The notes: generated by a model not told the origin, from the letters alone. A stretch of DNA of 64,000 nt from JBFLVU01 sp037444825 (GCA_037444825.1 JBBILR010000013.1:6460-70459), one strand, 5' to 3'. Positions 35,038 through 44,767 are shown, counted from the stretch's first letter. Numbers and translations: made by a program.

Positions 35038-38000
35038 TGGCCCTGGACCGAGCGAAGACCAAGGCCAACGTGGACAAGTTCCTCCGGGCCAACCGGATCC
35101 AGGACGCCATCCGGGAACTGCAGAAACTCGCCGAGGACAACCCCCGGGACATCCAGACCCTCAACCAGATCGGCAACCTCTACCTCCGCATCGGCAACAA
35201 GGCGGCGGCGGTCCCCATGTTCATCAAGGTGGCGGACCTCTTCGCCAAGGACGGCTTTCACACGAAGGCCGTGGCGTCCCTCAAGATCGCCACCCGCGAA
35301 GCCCCGGACCACCTCCAGGCCTGGGAGATGCTGGGGAACCTCTCCGAACAGCAGGGCTTCACCAAGGAGGCCCGGCTGGCCTACGACCAGGTGGCCCGTT
35401 TGGTCTCCGCCTCGGGGAACCTGGACGCCCTGGTCCGAATCCAGCGGAAGATCCTGGACCTGGAGCCGGAGAACATCAAGATCCGCGTGCAGGTGGGGGA
35501 CAACCTGCTCAAGCTGGGACGGGAGGCGGAGGGGGCCAAGGAGTACCTCAAGGCCGCCCAGCAGCTCGTCAAGCAAGGGCTCTTCAAGGAGGCGGCGCGG
35601 CTCTTCGAGCGGGCCGCCGAGCTGGGGCCGGAGAACCTCCGGCTCCTCGAATCCCTCCTGAGAAAGATGTTCGCCGCCCAGCAACACGCCCAGGCCCTGG
35701 AAATCCTGGGGGCCCTCCTGGAGCGGCACCCCGAGACGGAGACGCTGGTCCTGCTCAAGGTGGACGCCCTCTCCGAGATGAACCGGAACGAAGAGGCGGA
35801 GGCGCTTTGCCTCAAGCTCCTCGCCGAGAGGCCCGATGCCTCCGTGGTCCAGAGCCGCCTCGTGCGGCTGCTGGTGACGGCCCGGCGCTTCGAGGAGACC
35901 TTCGGGCTACTCCGAAAATGGGCCCAGACCTGCGACCCCGGCCGCCTCCAGGAAACGGAAGCCATGGTCCGGGAGGTCCTGGCCCACGACCCGGAGAACC
36001 TCGAGGGGCTTCGGGCGGTGGTGGACGTGGCCCGGCGCACGGGGGAGCGCCAGCGTCTCTTGGAGGCCCTCTCCCGGTTGGCCACGGCGGCGGAGGAGCG
36101 GCGGGACACGGCGGCGGCGGTGGAGGCGGTGGGGGAGATGGTGGGGGTGGACCCCGCCAACCCCCTCTACCGGGAACGCCTGGAGAGGCTCCAGGCCGGC
36201 GCCCCGGCCCCGCCTCCCTCGCGGGCCGCCGCGCCCCCGCCCCCGCCGCCCCCTCCCTCCGCCGAAAAGGCCCCTCCCCCGGAGGAGACGGGCGAGCTGG
36301 AGATCGAGGTCGAGGTGGAGGACCTTCAGATGGCCGCGGCGGAGGTGACGGCCTCCCTCCCCTCCGGGGCTGGCATGGCCCCCGCCGCGGAGCCGGAGGG
36401 CCCCGCCCTCTCCGCCGGTCCCCCCGGATTCCCGGAGGCCGCCGAAGCGGAGGCCCCCCCGCCGCCCTCCGGCGAGAAGAAGCTCTCCCCCCGGGAGGCC
36501 GAAGCCATCAAGGAACAGCTCACGGAGGCGGAGGTTTTCCTCAAGTACGGCTTCGCCGACAAGGCCATCGCCGAGCTCAACGCCGTCCTCAAGAAGGTCC
36601 CGGACCACATCCACGCCCACCAGAAGCTCATCTCCATTTTCCGGAAGCAGAAGAAGACCGACAAGGCCGTGCGGCAGATCCTGAAGCTGGCCCAGGTCTT
36701 CGCCGACCAGGGGGACCTGGAGACCCGGGACAACCTCGTGGAGGAGGCTCGCGCCCTGGACCCCAACGCCGAGGCGCTGAAGACCTTTCTGGAACCGGAG
36801 CGCCCGGCGCCCAAAGCCCCCGAGCTGGACCTGGAACTCCTTCTCCCGCCCGTCCCCCCGGAGCCTGCTCTCGCCGTCCCGGAAGAGGTGGAGATCGCCC
36901 TGGACGACGGGGTCGCCGCCTCCCTCGAGGCCGAGCCCCCCGTGGAGCCCATGGCCGAAGGCGGGGGAGCCGCCGGGGAAGAGGCGCCCCGGCCGGCGGA
37001 GGCGGAGGAGCCGCCTCTGGCGGCCGAGGAGGGGGTCCTGGTCGAACAGGCCGGGGAGGAGGCCCTTCCCCTCCTCGAGGGGGAGGAGGCCGGTCTTCTG
37101 CGGGTGGAGATTTCCGAAGGGGAAGCCCGGGCCCGGGCGGAACTGGCCGACAAGCTGGAGGAGGCCGAGTTCTACCTCAGCCAGGAACTCTTCGGGGAGG
37201 CCCGGCGGGCGCTGGAGGAACTGGAGGCGGCCTGGCCGGGCGATCCGAGGGTCCGAGACTTTCGCCAGCGATTGGCGGCGGCGGGCCAGGCTCCCCTCCG
37301 CCCCTTCGAGGGCGAGGCTGAGGCCTTACCCGCCCAGGTGGAGGCCGAACCCTCCCCCGTTCTTCTCGAGGAAGAGGCTCCGCGGGCTGCCGAGGAGCCC
37401 CCCGCCGCCTCCCCGGAGGAGCTCTTCGAACCGGCCCCCGAGGCCGGGTCGCCCGGGGAGGCCGAGGCCCTGGTGAAGCCGGCGGAGCTGCTGGACCTGC
37501 CGGAGGCCCCGAAGGCCGCGCCCTCCGCCCCGCCTCCCCCCCCGCCCCCGCCCCGCAGCCGGACGAAACTCAAGGTCAGCCTGGAGGAGCTCCTCCCTGC
37601 GGAGGTGCTGGAGCGCGACCAGAAGGCCTTGGCCGCCGAAAAGCCCAAGGACGAGTTCCTGGAGCTGGCCAACGAGCTGGGCGCCGCCCTGGACGGCCTC
37701 CAGTCCCAGGAGGAAGAACTTTTCGAGGAGCCGGCCAAGTCCCCGGAGGAGATGTCCTTCGCGGAGGTCTTCGAAGAGTTCAAGAAGGGGGTGGAGAAGA
37801 AGGTCGGCGAGGAGGACTTCGCCACCCACTACAACCTGGGCATCGCCTACAAGGAGATGGAACTCCTGGACGAGGCCATCGGGGAATTCCAGCTCGCGGC
37901 GCGGTCCCCGCAGTACTTCGTGGAGTGTTGCTCCATGCTGGGCCTCTGCTTCCGCCAGAAGGGCCTCCACGAGCTGGCGGAGAAGTGGTTCCGAAAAGGC

Positions 38001-38171
38001 CTCGAAGCGACGGGCTTTCCCGAGGAGGTCATGGCGGGCCTCCGCTACGACTTGGCGGAGACGTTGGAGGAGTCGGGGCGCAAGGAGGAGGCCCTGGCCC
38101 TCTTCCGGGAGGTCTACGCCGTCAACGCTCACTACCGCGACGTAAAGACCAAGATCCAGCGTCTCGGCTGA
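35037..38171 (+). CDS. Large TPR protein with acidic, proline-rich linkers
   Basis: A 1044-residue cytosolic protein (no signal peptide, no membrane helix). TPR repeats dominate residues 1-370 (for example AIRELQKLAEDNPRDIQTLN), a second group lies near 480-590 (KAIAELNAVLKKVPDHIHAH), a single repeat near 705-740 and a last group at 920-1044. Between them are low-complexity Pro/Glu/Ala-rich linkers, with strings of prolines near 395-412 and 835-845. It is most likely a scaffold for protein-protein contact; similar proteins often accompany motility or secretion, but nothing here proves it. The start overlaps the rnhB stop by one base. Confidence 0.85.
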   Translation: MALDRAKTKANVDKFLRANRIQDAIRELQKLAEDNPRDIQTLNQIGNLYLRIGNKAAAVPMFIKVADLFAKDGFHTKAVASLKIATREAPDHLQAWEMLGNLSEQQGFTKEARLAYDQVARLVSASGNLDALVRIQRKILDLEPENIKIRVQVGDNLLKLGREAEGAKEYLKAAQQLVKQGLFKEAARLFERAAELGPENLRLLESLLRKMFAAQQHAQALEILGALLERHPETETLVLLKVDALSEMNRNEEAEALCLKLLAERPDASVVQSRLVRLLVTARRFEETFGLLRKWAQTCDPGRLQETEAMVREVLAHDPENLEGLRAVVDVARRTGERQRLLEALSRLATAAEERRDTAAAVEAVGEMVGVDPANPLYRERLERLQAGAPAPPPSRAAAPPPPPPPPSAEKAPPPEETGELEIEVEVEDLQMAAAEVTASLPSGAGMAPAAEPEGPALSAGPPGFPEAAEAEAPPPPSGEKKLSPREAEAIKEQLTEAEVFLKYGFADKAIAELNAVLKKVPDHIHAHQKLISIFRKQKKTDKAVRQILKLAQVFADQGDLETRDNLVEEARALDPNAEALKTFLEPERPAPKAPELDLELLLPPVPPEPALAVPEEVEIALDDGVAASLEAEPPVEPMAEGGGAAGEEAPRPAEAEEPPLAAEEGVLVEQAGEEALPLLEGEEAGLLRVEISEGEARARAELADKLEEAEFYLSQELFGEARRALEELEAAWPGDPRVRDFRQRLAAAGQAPLRPFEGEAEALPAQVEAEPSPVLLEEEAPRAAEEPPAASPEELFEPAPEAGSPGEAEALVKPAELLDLPEAPKAAPSAPPPPPPPPRSRTKLKVSLEELLPAEVLERDQKALAAEKPKDEFLELANELGAALDGLQSQEEELFEEPAKSPEEMSFAEVFEEFKKGVEKKVGEEDFATHYNLGIAYKEMELLDEAIGEFQLAARSPQYFVECCSMLGLCFRQKGLHELAEKWFRKGLEATGFPEEVMAGLRYDLAETLEESGRKEEALALFREVYAVNAHYRDVKTKIQRLG

Positions 38172-38231
38172 CCCCCTTTTTTCTCGAACCCCGGTCAGGA
38201 AAAACGGCGCCGCGAAGTGGGAGGGCGGGCT

Positions 38232-39074
38232 TCAGACCCGGACCCAGACCGCCACGCGAAGACGGCCGGAGAGGTCCCGGCGGCCCTCCAGCCACGCCAA
38301 CTGGCGGTGTATGCTCCGGAGAGCCGGTGCGCGCCTCGCCTGGGCGGTCCCCACCTCGCAGGCGAGGACCCCTCCCCGGACGAGGGTTTCGGCGGCGGCG
38401 CGGGCCAGGGACCGGTAGGGGGCCAGGGCGTCGGGTCCGCAGCGAAGGGCCGCGGCCGGTTCGTAGAGGCGGACCTCCGGAGGCAGGGAGTCCCACTCCC
38501 CGTCCGTGATGTAGGGAGGGTTGGCGACCAGCAGGTGAAGACCGCCGGAGAGGGGCGCCGCTTCGAAATCCCCCCTCACGAGAAGCACGTTGTGGAGGCC
38601 CGCCAGGTTTCGGCGGCTCCAGGCGAGGGCCTCCTTCTCCCGCTCCAGGCCGGCGAAACGCCCGTCGGGCCGCTCCAGGGCCAGGGCCTTCAGAAGGGCG
38701 CCGGAGCCGGTCCCCGCCTCGGCCCCCCGGGGCCGCGGGACCCCCCGGACGTGGTCCAGCGCCGCCTCCAGGAGGTGCTCGGTTTCGGGCCGGGGGACGA
38801 GGCACCCGGGGCCCACCGCCACCCGGAAGGTCCAGAAGGGCTGGAATCCCCGGATGTACTGGAGGGGTTCCCGGGCCTCGCGGCGCCGCAGGGCTTCCTC
38901 CAGGCGCAGGGCCGCCTCCTCCGGAAGGTCCCATTCGGGGTGCGCCAGGACTTGGGCCTTCTCCGCGCCGAAGGCGTCGGCGAGGAGCAGAAGGGCGTCC
39001 CGGGAGGGGTTGGGGACGCCGGCCTTCTGGAGGCGGGCCAACGCCTCGCGCCAGAGGTTCCCCGCCGAGGCCAC
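38232..39074 (-). CDS. prmC: Peptide chain release factor N5-glutamine methyltransferase
   Basis: Methylates the GGQ glutamine of release factors 1 and 2. At 280 residues it has the N-terminal helical domain, then the class I SAM fold with EAGTGSGALLKALAL and the catalytic NPPY. The first SAM-loop residue pattern (AGTGSG) is the normal form. Start GTG 39074, 3 bases past the stop of the upstream dCMP deaminase gene. It is convergent with the TPR gene across 60 bases. Confidence 0.92.
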   Translation of the reverse strand: MASAGNLWREALARLQKAGVPNPSRDALLLLADAFGAEKAQVLAHPEWDLPEEAALRLEEALRRREAREPLQYIRGFQPFWTFRVAVGPGCLVPRPETEHLLEAALDHVRGVPRPRGAEAGTGSGALLKALALERPDGRFAGLEREKEALAWSRRNLAGLHNVLLVRGDFEAAPLSGGLHLLVANPPYITDGEWDSLPPEVRLYEPAAALRCGPDALAPYRSLARAAAETLVRGGVLACEVGTAQARRAPALRSIHRQLAWLEGRRDLSGRLRVAVWVRV

Positions 39075-39077
39075 GGA

Positions 39078-39521
39078 CTAGCCTCCGGGCCCCTTGCCCG
39101 AGCCGTGGGTGGCGTCCACCAGCTCGATCCCGAGGAGGCGCGCCGCCTCGAAGATGCGCTCGTCGCGGTAGAACTCCCCGTAGACGATGCGCCGGATGCC
39201 GGCGGAGGCCAGGAGCTTGAAGCAGGTCCAGCAGGGGGAGGCGGTGATGTAGGCCGTGGCGCCGTCGGTGGAGACGCCGTGCTTGGCCGCCTGGACGATG
39301 GCGTTGGCTTCGGCGTGGCTAGTGCGCTCGCAGTGGCCGTTCACCATCATGTGGCCCACCTCGTCGCAGTGGGGAAGGCCCGCCACCGAGCCGTTGTAGC
39401 CGGTGGAGATGATGTACTTCTCCTTCACGAGGACGCAGCCCACGTGCTTCCGGTCGCAGGTGGCGCGGCTGGCCACCTCCCGCGCGATGTCCATGAAGTA
39501 CTCGTCCCAGCTCTTTCGCAT
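39078..39521 (-). CDS. dCMP deaminase (ComEB family)
   Basis: Deaminates dCMP to dUMP, feeding dTMP synthesis; some family members act in competence (ComEB). The 147-residue protein has the zinc site HAEAN and SPCWTC, plus the opening RKSWDEYFMDIA and RATCDRKHVGCVLV. ATG 39521 was preferred over an upstream ATG because GGAGG lies 4 bases before it. It is followed by prmC with a 3-base gap. Confidence 0.92.
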   Translation of the reverse strand: MRKSWDEYFMDIAREVASRATCDRKHVGCVLVKEKYIISTGYNGSVAGLPHCDEVGHMMVNGHCERTSHAEANAIVQAAKHGVSTDGATAYITASPCWTCFKLLASAGIRRIVYGEFYRDERIFEAARLLGIELVDATHGSGKGPGG

Positions 39522-39570
39522 GGTTCCTCCCCGAGCCCGTTTCATCCTACCACGGGCGAAAAGTCCCCGT

Positions 39571-39599
39571 TTGACAGGAGCGGCCCCGAGGATTATCTT
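39571..39599 (+). promoter_or_regulatory. Promoter of the sdh operon
   Basis: TTGACA (perfect), 17-bp spacer, TATCTT. The predicted start is near 39606, giving a long leader of about 130 bases before sdhA; a GC-rich hairpin (about 39650-39680) lies in it. Confidence 0.75.
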
Positions 39600-39735
39600 G
39601 GGGACTTTGATGCCTGGGGGGGACGGTAGGAATCAGGGGAAGAAAGTGCGAGGCGGCCCGCTCCGGCGGGAGCCCGCCTGACGTCCGCGGCTTTCGGGGT
39701 ACCGGGTCATCCGCCGGGAAAGGAGGAGGAACCTC

Positions 39736-41454
39736 ATGGATCGAGTGATCACACACGACGTCCTGATCTTGGGGACGGGCCTCGCGGGGCTTCGGGCCGC
39801 CGTGGAGCTCTCCATCAAGACGGGAGGGGCGGCGGACATCGGCGTCGTCTCCAAGGTCCAGATCATGCGCTCCCACTCGGTCTGCGCCGAGGGGGGGACG
39901 GCGGCGGTCATGCGGCCGGAGGAGGGCGACAGCTTCGAGCTTCACGCGTGGGACACGGTGAAGGGCTCGGACTTCCTGGCCGACCAGGACGTGGTCATGC
40001 GTTTCGTGAAGACCATGCCCGACGAGATCCGCCTTCTCGACCATTGGGGTTTACCCTGGTCCCGCCGGGACGACGGCCGGATTCTCCAGCGGCCCTTCGG
40101 CGGCCACTCCTTCCCCCGGGCCTGCATGGCGGCCGACAAGACCGGTTTCTTCGAGATGCAGGCCCTCTACGACACGCTGCTCAAGAACACCCGCTTCCGC
40201 CGGTACGACGAGACCTTCGCGACGAAAATCCTCCTCCACGAGGGCCGCTTCGCCGGCCTGTGCTGCATCGACATGCCCACGGGGGAGTTTCTTGTTCTTC
40301 GGGCCAAGGCCCTTCTGCTGGCCTCGGGAGGCCTCGGAAACCTCTACGGCTTCACCACCTACTCCCAGACGGTGACGGGCGACGGCCAGGTCCTGGCGTG
40401 GGAGGCGGGATTGCCGCTGGAGGACCCGGAGTTCCTCCAGTTCCACCCCACGGGCCTCATCCCCTCCGGCATCCTCATGACCGAGGGGTGCCGGGGCGAG
40501 GGCGGGTACCTCCGGAACAAGAACGGTGATCGCTTCATGGAGAAGTACGCCGCCAAGTTCATGGAGCTGGCCCCGAGGGACATCGTCTCCCGCTCCGAGA
40601 TGACGGAGATCCTCGAGGGGAGGGGCTTCGAAGGCCCAGACGGCCTGGATTACATTCACCTGGACCTCACCCACCTGGGGGCCGAGCGGATCAACAAGCG
40701 CCTGCCCCTCATTCGGGAGGTCTGCATCAAGTTCCTCGGCCTGGACCCCATCGAGAAGCCCATCCCCATCCGCCCCGTGGCCCACTACTCCATGGGCGGG
40801 GTGGAGGCGGACATCGACGGGAGGACGAGGATCGAGAACATCTGGGCCGCCGGCGAGGTGGCCTGCCACTCCCTCCACGGGGCCAACCGGCTGGGGTGCA
40901 ACTCCACCGCCGAGTGCCTGGCCTGGGGCGGGATCACCGGCGCCGACATCGCCAAGTACCTCGCCAAGAACCCCGCCCTCTCCGGCTTCTCCGAGAAGGA
41001 GGCCCGGGACGAGGAGTCCCGCCTCTTCAAAGGCCTCCTGGAGAAGCAGGGGGACGAGAACCCGTACCACATCCGGCGGGAGCTGAGGCGCCTCATGGAC
41101 GACCACGCGGGGGTCTACCGCAACGGCCCCTCCATGCAGAAGGGCCTCGAGAAGGTGAAGGAGCTGAAGGAGCGCTTCTCCCGGGTCTCCGTCAAGGACA
41201 AGGGGCGGGTCTACAACTCCAACTTGATGCACACGCTGGAGACCTCCAACCTGCTCACCCTGGCGGAGATCCTGCTGAAGGCGGCCCTGGCCCGGGAGGA
41301 GTCCCGCGGCGGCCACGCCCGCACCGACTTCAAGACGCGGGACGACGAGCGGTGGCTCAAGCACACGCTGGTCTTCAACGACAACGGGAAGCCGCGGCTG
41401 GACTACAAGCCGGTGAACATCTCCTATTGGAAGCCGGTGGAGCGGAAGTACTGA
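39736..41454 (+). CDS. sdhA: Succinate dehydrogenase / fumarate reductase flavoprotein subunit
   Basis: Catalytic subunit that oxidises succinate (or reduces fumarate). The 572-residue protein has the N-terminal FAD motif ILGTGLAGLRAA, the histidine that carries FAD covalently in MRSHSVCAEGG, QFHPTG, HYSMGGVEAD and HGANRLGCNS. These are the active-site landmarks. The ATG at 39736 follows AGGAGGAACC. Four genes A, C, D, B follow each other, and the anchor genes are placed between A and B, so the operon is sdhACDB. Direction of catalysis cannot be fixed, though fumC supports a TCA cycle. Confidence 0.95.
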   Translation: MDRVITHDVLILGTGLAGLRAAVELSIKTGGAADIGVVSKVQIMRSHSVCAEGGTAAVMRPEEGDSFELHAWDTVKGSDFLADQDVVMRFVKTMPDEIRLLDHWGLPWSRRDDGRILQRPFGGHSFPRACMAADKTGFFEMQALYDTLLKNTRFRRYDETFATKILLHEGRFAGLCCIDMPTGEFLVLRAKALLLASGGLGNLYGFTTYSQTVTGDGQVLAWEAGLPLEDPEFLQFHPTGLIPSGILMTEGCRGEGGYLRNKNGDRFMEKYAAKFMELAPRDIVSRSEMTEILEGRGFEGPDGLDYIHLDLTHLGAERINKRLPLIREVCIKFLGLDPIEKPIPIRPVAHYSMGGVEADIDGRTRIENIWAAGEVACHSLHGANRLGCNSTAECLAWGGITGADIAKYLAKNPALSGFSEKEARDEESRLFKGLLEKQGDENPYHIRRELRRLMDDHAGVYRNGPSMQKGLEKVKELKERFSRVSVKDKGRVYNSNLMHTLETSNLLTLAEILLKAALAREESRGGHARTDFKTRDDERWLKHTLVFNDNGKPRLDYKPVNISYWKPVERKY

Positions 41455-41518
41455 GGGGAGACCTCCCCTCGGCGGGGAGCATTCGAAGGTCCTGTTCACC
41501 TTCCGAACGGAGGCGGAA

Positions 41519-41959
41519 ATGGCCGAACTGAAACGACACGACAACCGGCTCGGGATCTGGGGCTGGCTGGGCGGCGGCCGCTGGGGTCTGGAGCGGTACG
41601 CCTACGCCCTGCACCGGCTCACGGGACTGGGCATTCTGTTCTACTTCCTCCTGCACATCGTGGTGACGAGCCTGCGGGCCAAGGGGATCTACCTCTGGAC
41701 CGAGGGCAACTTCCTGCACAAGCCGCTGTTCCGGGTGGGCGAGTTCCTGGTCTTTTTGGCCTTCGCCTACCACGCCTTCAACGGCCTGAGGCTGGTGCTC
41801 GTGGAGCTGGGGTTCGCCGTGGGAAAGCCCATCGAACCGGTGTACCCCTACCGGACCTCCCTGAACGTCCAGCGGCCCCTTCTGGTGGCCATGATGTTCC
41901 TGGCGGGGCTCCTGGTGGTGCTGGGCGGGGCCGAGTTCGTGGCGGCGTTCGCCAAGTAG
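41519..41959 (+). CDS. sdhC: Succinate dehydrogenase cytochrome b-type anchor
   Basis: A 146-residue membrane protein with three transmembrane helices (about 33-52, 75-97, 122-142). RYAYALHRLTGLGILFYFLLHI carries two histidines, one of which is the likely heme b ligand; the second helix has YHAFNG. This is the usual SdhC pattern. It precedes sdhD by 10 bases and supplies the quinone site with it. Confidence 0.9.
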   Translation: MAELKRHDNRLGIWGWLGGGRWGLERYAYALHRLTGLGILFYFLLHIVVTSLRAKGIYLWTEGNFLHKPLFRVGEFLVFLAFAYHAFNGLRLVLVELGFAVGKPIEPVYPYRTSLNVQRPLLVAMMFLAGLLVVLGGAEFVAAFAK

Positions 41960-41969
41960 GAGGAGAGCC

Positions 41970-42353
41970 ATGGGCGAGACGAAATTCTGGACGTGGCACA
42001 TGCTGGCCGGCGTGGTGATCCTTCTGCTCCTCGGCTTCCACATGGTATACACCCACGCCGGGAACCTCACGGGGATCGCCGTGGCGGACCGGAGCGAGGA
42101 GGCCGTATCCCAGGCCAACTCCCTGGCCCGGGACGCCAAGCCCCTCTTTCCGGTCTTTTTCACGCTCCTGCTGGGCGTGGCCCTCTACCACGGGCTTTAC
42201 GGGCTCAAGAACATCCTCTTCGAGCTGACGCTACCCAAGGGAGCGGAAAAGGCCATCGTCGTCGTGCTCTGGATCGCGGGTTTGTCGCTCTTCGCGCTGG
42301 GAACCTGGGCCGCGTGGACCGTCCACTTCGCGGCGGCCGGGGGGAGGGGATGA
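41970..42353 (+). CDS. sdhD: Succinate dehydrogenase membrane anchor subunit
   Basis: A 127-residue membrane protein with three helices (about 8-27, 58-80 and 98-118). FHMVYTH near the first helix and YHGLYG in the second contain histidines suitable for heme. Although short and divergent, its position between sdhC and sdhB makes the assignment firm. Its stop codon lies 3 bases before the sdhB ATG chosen here. Confidence 0.82.
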   Translation: MGETKFWTWHMLAGVVILLLLGFHMVYTHAGNLTGIAVADRSEEAVSQANSLARDAKPLFPVFFTLLLGVALYHGLYGLKNILFELTLPKGAEKAIVVVLWIAGLSLFALGTWAAWTVHFAAAGGRG

Positions 42354-42355
42354 CC

Positions 42356-43189
42356 ATGGCCGGGAACGCCGATGTCCGCAACGTGGTCTTCGTGGTGAGG
42401 CGCTACACCCCCGAGCGGGACGCCGCCCCCTACTACCAGAACTTCGACGTGCCGGTCCGCCCGGGGATGACGGTCCTGGAGGGGCTGCACTACATCAAGG
42501 AGAATCTGGACCAGACCCTCGTCTGGCGGTACTCCTGCCGCATGGGGGTCTGCGGCTCGTGCGGCATGCTGGTCAACGGGAGACCGACCCTGGCCTGCAA
42601 CACCCAGATCCTGGACGTGGCCACCGAGCGGCTGGCCCTGGGCCCCCTGCCCAACTTCCCCATTCTGAGGGACCTGGCCCCGGACCTCGTCCCCATGTTC
42701 GAGAAGCACCTCTCCCTGAAGCCCTTCATCGTGGGCGACGAGGCGGAGATCAACGACCCCGAAGGCGAGTACTACCAGTCTCCGGAGGAGCTGGAGGAGT
42801 ACCTGCAGTTCAGCTACTGCATCAAGTGCGGCTGCTGCATGGCCGCCTGCCCCACGCTGGCCACCGACGCCCGGTACCTGGGGCCCATGCCTTTGGGTCA
42901 GGCCTACCGTTACACCGCCGACACCCGCGACCAGGGGCGGAAGGAGCGCCTCGCCGTGGCGGGGGCCAAGCACGGGGCCTTCCGGTGCCATTACGCTGGG
43001 GAGTGCTCCCGAGCCTGCCCCAAGGGGGTGGACCCGGCCAAGGCCATCCAGCACCTCAAGCGCCAGCTGGTTCTGGACTACCTCCACCTCGCCCGGAGGC
43101 GCAAGCCCTGCCGGAAACTGCACGGCCCCGGTTCCCTTCCCCGGGACCCCAAGATCCCCGAGGCTCCCCCCTTCACCGTGGGGAGGTGA
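42356..43189 (+). CDS. sdhB: Succinate dehydrogenase iron-sulfur subunit
   Basis: Transfers electrons from FAD to quinone. The 277-residue protein has the [2Fe-2S] motif SCRMGVCGSCGMLVNG with a further Cys in PTLAC, the [4Fe-4S] set CIKCGCCMAACP, and the third-cluster cysteines in CHYAGECSRACPKG. A Lys/Arg/Pro-rich C-terminal tail of about 35 residues is longer than usual. ATG 42356 is preferred over ATG 42350, as GGGGAGGGG is 6 bases upstream of it. Confidence 0.94.
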   Translation: MAGNADVRNVVFVVRRYTPERDAAPYYQNFDVPVRPGMTVLEGLHYIKENLDQTLVWRYSCRMGVCGSCGMLVNGRPTLACNTQILDVATERLALGPLPNFPILRDLAPDLVPMFEKHLSLKPFIVGDEAEINDPEGEYYQSPEELEEYLQFSYCIKCGCCMAACPTLATDARYLGPMPLGQAYRYTADTRDQGRKERLAVAGAKHGAFRCHYAGECSRACPKGVDPAKAIQHLKRQLVLDYLHLARRRKPCRKLHGPGSLPRDPKIPEAPPFTVGR

Positions 43190-43215
43190 CCAGGCCCATG
43201 ACCCGACGGACCACC

Positions 43216-43241
43216 GGCGCCCCGGCGAGAGCGGGGGCGCC
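43216..43241 (+). terminator. Possible terminator of the sdh operon
   Basis: GGCGCCCC and GGGGCGCC form an 8-bp stem with a 10-base loop, 27 bases past the sdhB stop. The following TCCGTTTGG has only a short T run, so termination may be weak. Confidence 0.45.
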
Positions 43242-43331
43242 TCCGTTTGGAATAGCGAGGAAGGGAGGGGAGGGCGGAGAAGAAGTTCCCTTGTCCCCCT
43301 CGGCCGCCTTGATTTCCAGCCTCTTCCCCTC

Positions 43332-43359
43332 TTGACACCGCCAGCGATGGCGTTTTACC
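43332..43359 (+). promoter_or_regulatory. Probable promoter of the FadL-like gene
   Basis: TTGACA (perfect), 16-bp spacer, TTTACC (weak -10). It lies 30 bases before the ATG at 43391. Confidence 0.5.
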
Positions 43360-43390
43360 CTTGGGCCGTCCTTTGGTAGAGGAGGAACGC

Positions 43391-44767
43391 ATGAGGAAGA
43401 GAGGACTGGTAGGGGTCATGCTACTCGTCATCGCCACGGGAGCCTTCGCCTCGGGAACGCTCGTCTACGAGCAGGGTTCCAAGGCTTCCGCCCTCGCCGG
43501 GGCCTTCGTGGCCCAGGCCGACGACGCCAGCGCCGCCTTCTACAACCCGGCGGGTCTGGCCTTCCAGAAGGGGATGCAGCTCTCCTTCAACACGACCTAC
43601 ATCTTCGCCCGGGTCCGCCACGAAAGCCCCACCTTCGGCACCTTCGAGAACCGCGCGAAGAACTTCTTCCTTCCGGCGGTCTTCTTCTCCATGCCGTTGA
43701 ACGACCGGTGGACCTTCGGCGTGAGCAGCACCGCCCCCTTCAACCTGGCCACCGACTGGTCCGACCGCTTCAACGGGCGCTTCGCCGGCCGCCACTCCAA
43801 GATCGTGACCCTCCAGCTGCGGCCCTCCTTCGCCTACAAGATCAACGACCACAACGCGGTGGCCATCGGCATCGACTACTACGACTCCGCCATCAACCTG
43901 ATTCGGTCCTTCAACACCTCGGCCCTTTCCACCGCCATCAACCCCCACCGCCTGCCTTCCCCGCCCTTCCCGCCCGGAATCCCCTTCTACAGCTATTCTG
44001 AGGTGGTCGGGGACACCCATGTGCGGGACCAGGCCCTGGGCTGGAACGTCTCCTACCTGGGCAAGTTCGACCCCTGGAGCGTGGGCCTCTTCTACCACAG
44101 CAAGGCGAAGTTCAACTACGACGGCCACATCTCCTTCGAGGTGCCCCGGAAGCTCAACCCCCTCAGGGGCCTCTTCCCCGGCCAGGGGGTGAGCCTGGAC
44201 CTCGAGTCGGTGCCGGCCAACGCCCGGCTGGGAGTGGGGTATGCGTGGAACAAGTGGCGCTGCGAGGTGGACGTGACCTGGACCCAGTGGAGCACGTGGG
44301 GCAAGTCCATGGCCCACTTCGAAAAGCCCACCTACTTCCACGGCAACCCCGTGGTCGGCGACGAGGAGTTCGTCTTCGACTGGAAGGACGGCTACACCTA
44401 CCGGATGGGGTGGTCCTACAAGTACTCCGACCACTACACCTTCCACATGGGGCTCCTCTACGACGAGGGCGCCGTGGGGAACGTCACCCGGGCCCCCGTC
44501 CTCCCCGACCAGACCCGCTGGGCCGGCACCTTCGGCGCCTCCTGGCAGAAGGGCCGCTGGGGCGTGGACTGGTACGCCATGTACCTCCACTGGAACAACG
44601 CCCGCGTCACGGACAACAACATCAACCGCTACGGCGAAACGGGCCTTCCGCTGGTGGTGGTGCCCGTCTACGGCCAGCTCTACCCCACCACCTACCCCAT
44701 CGTCCCGGACGGGAAGTACAAGGGCGTGGCCTACCTGTACGGCATCACGGTGAACTACAAGTTCTGA
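43391..44767 (+). CDS. FadL/OmpP1-family outer-membrane transporter
   Basis: Outer-membrane beta-barrel that imports long-chain fatty acids or other hydrophobic compounds. The 458-residue protein has a signal peptide (MRKRGLVGVMLLVIATGAFA), followed by the family's N-terminal hatch segment GSKASALAGAFVAQADDASAAFYNPAGLAF. Many alternating aromatic beta strands follow, and the C-terminus is KF (final aromatic), as needed for BAM recognition. Substrate is inferred only from family. AGGAGG precedes the ATG. A GDSL hydrolase gene is 180 bases downstream after a terminator. Confidence 0.93.
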   Translation: MRKRGLVGVMLLVIATGAFASGTLVYEQGSKASALAGAFVAQADDASAAFYNPAGLAFQKGMQLSFNTTYIFARVRHESPTFGTFENRAKNFFLPAVFFSMPLNDRWTFGVSSTAPFNLATDWSDRFNGRFAGRHSKIVTLQLRPSFAYKINDHNAVAIGIDYYDSAINLIRSFNTSALSTAINPHRLPSPPFPPGIPFYSYSEVVGDTHVRDQALGWNVSYLGKFDPWSVGLFYHSKAKFNYDGHISFEVPRKLNPLRGLFPGQGVSLDLESVPANARLGVGYAWNKWRCEVDVTWTQWSTWGKSMAHFEKPTYFHGNPVVGDEEFVFDWKDGYTYRMGWSYKYSDHYTFHMGLLYDEGAVGNVTRAPVLPDQTRWAGTFGASWQKGRWGVDWYAMYLHWNNARVTDNNINRYGETGLPLVVVPVYGQLYPTTYPIVPDGKYKGVAYLYGITVNYKF

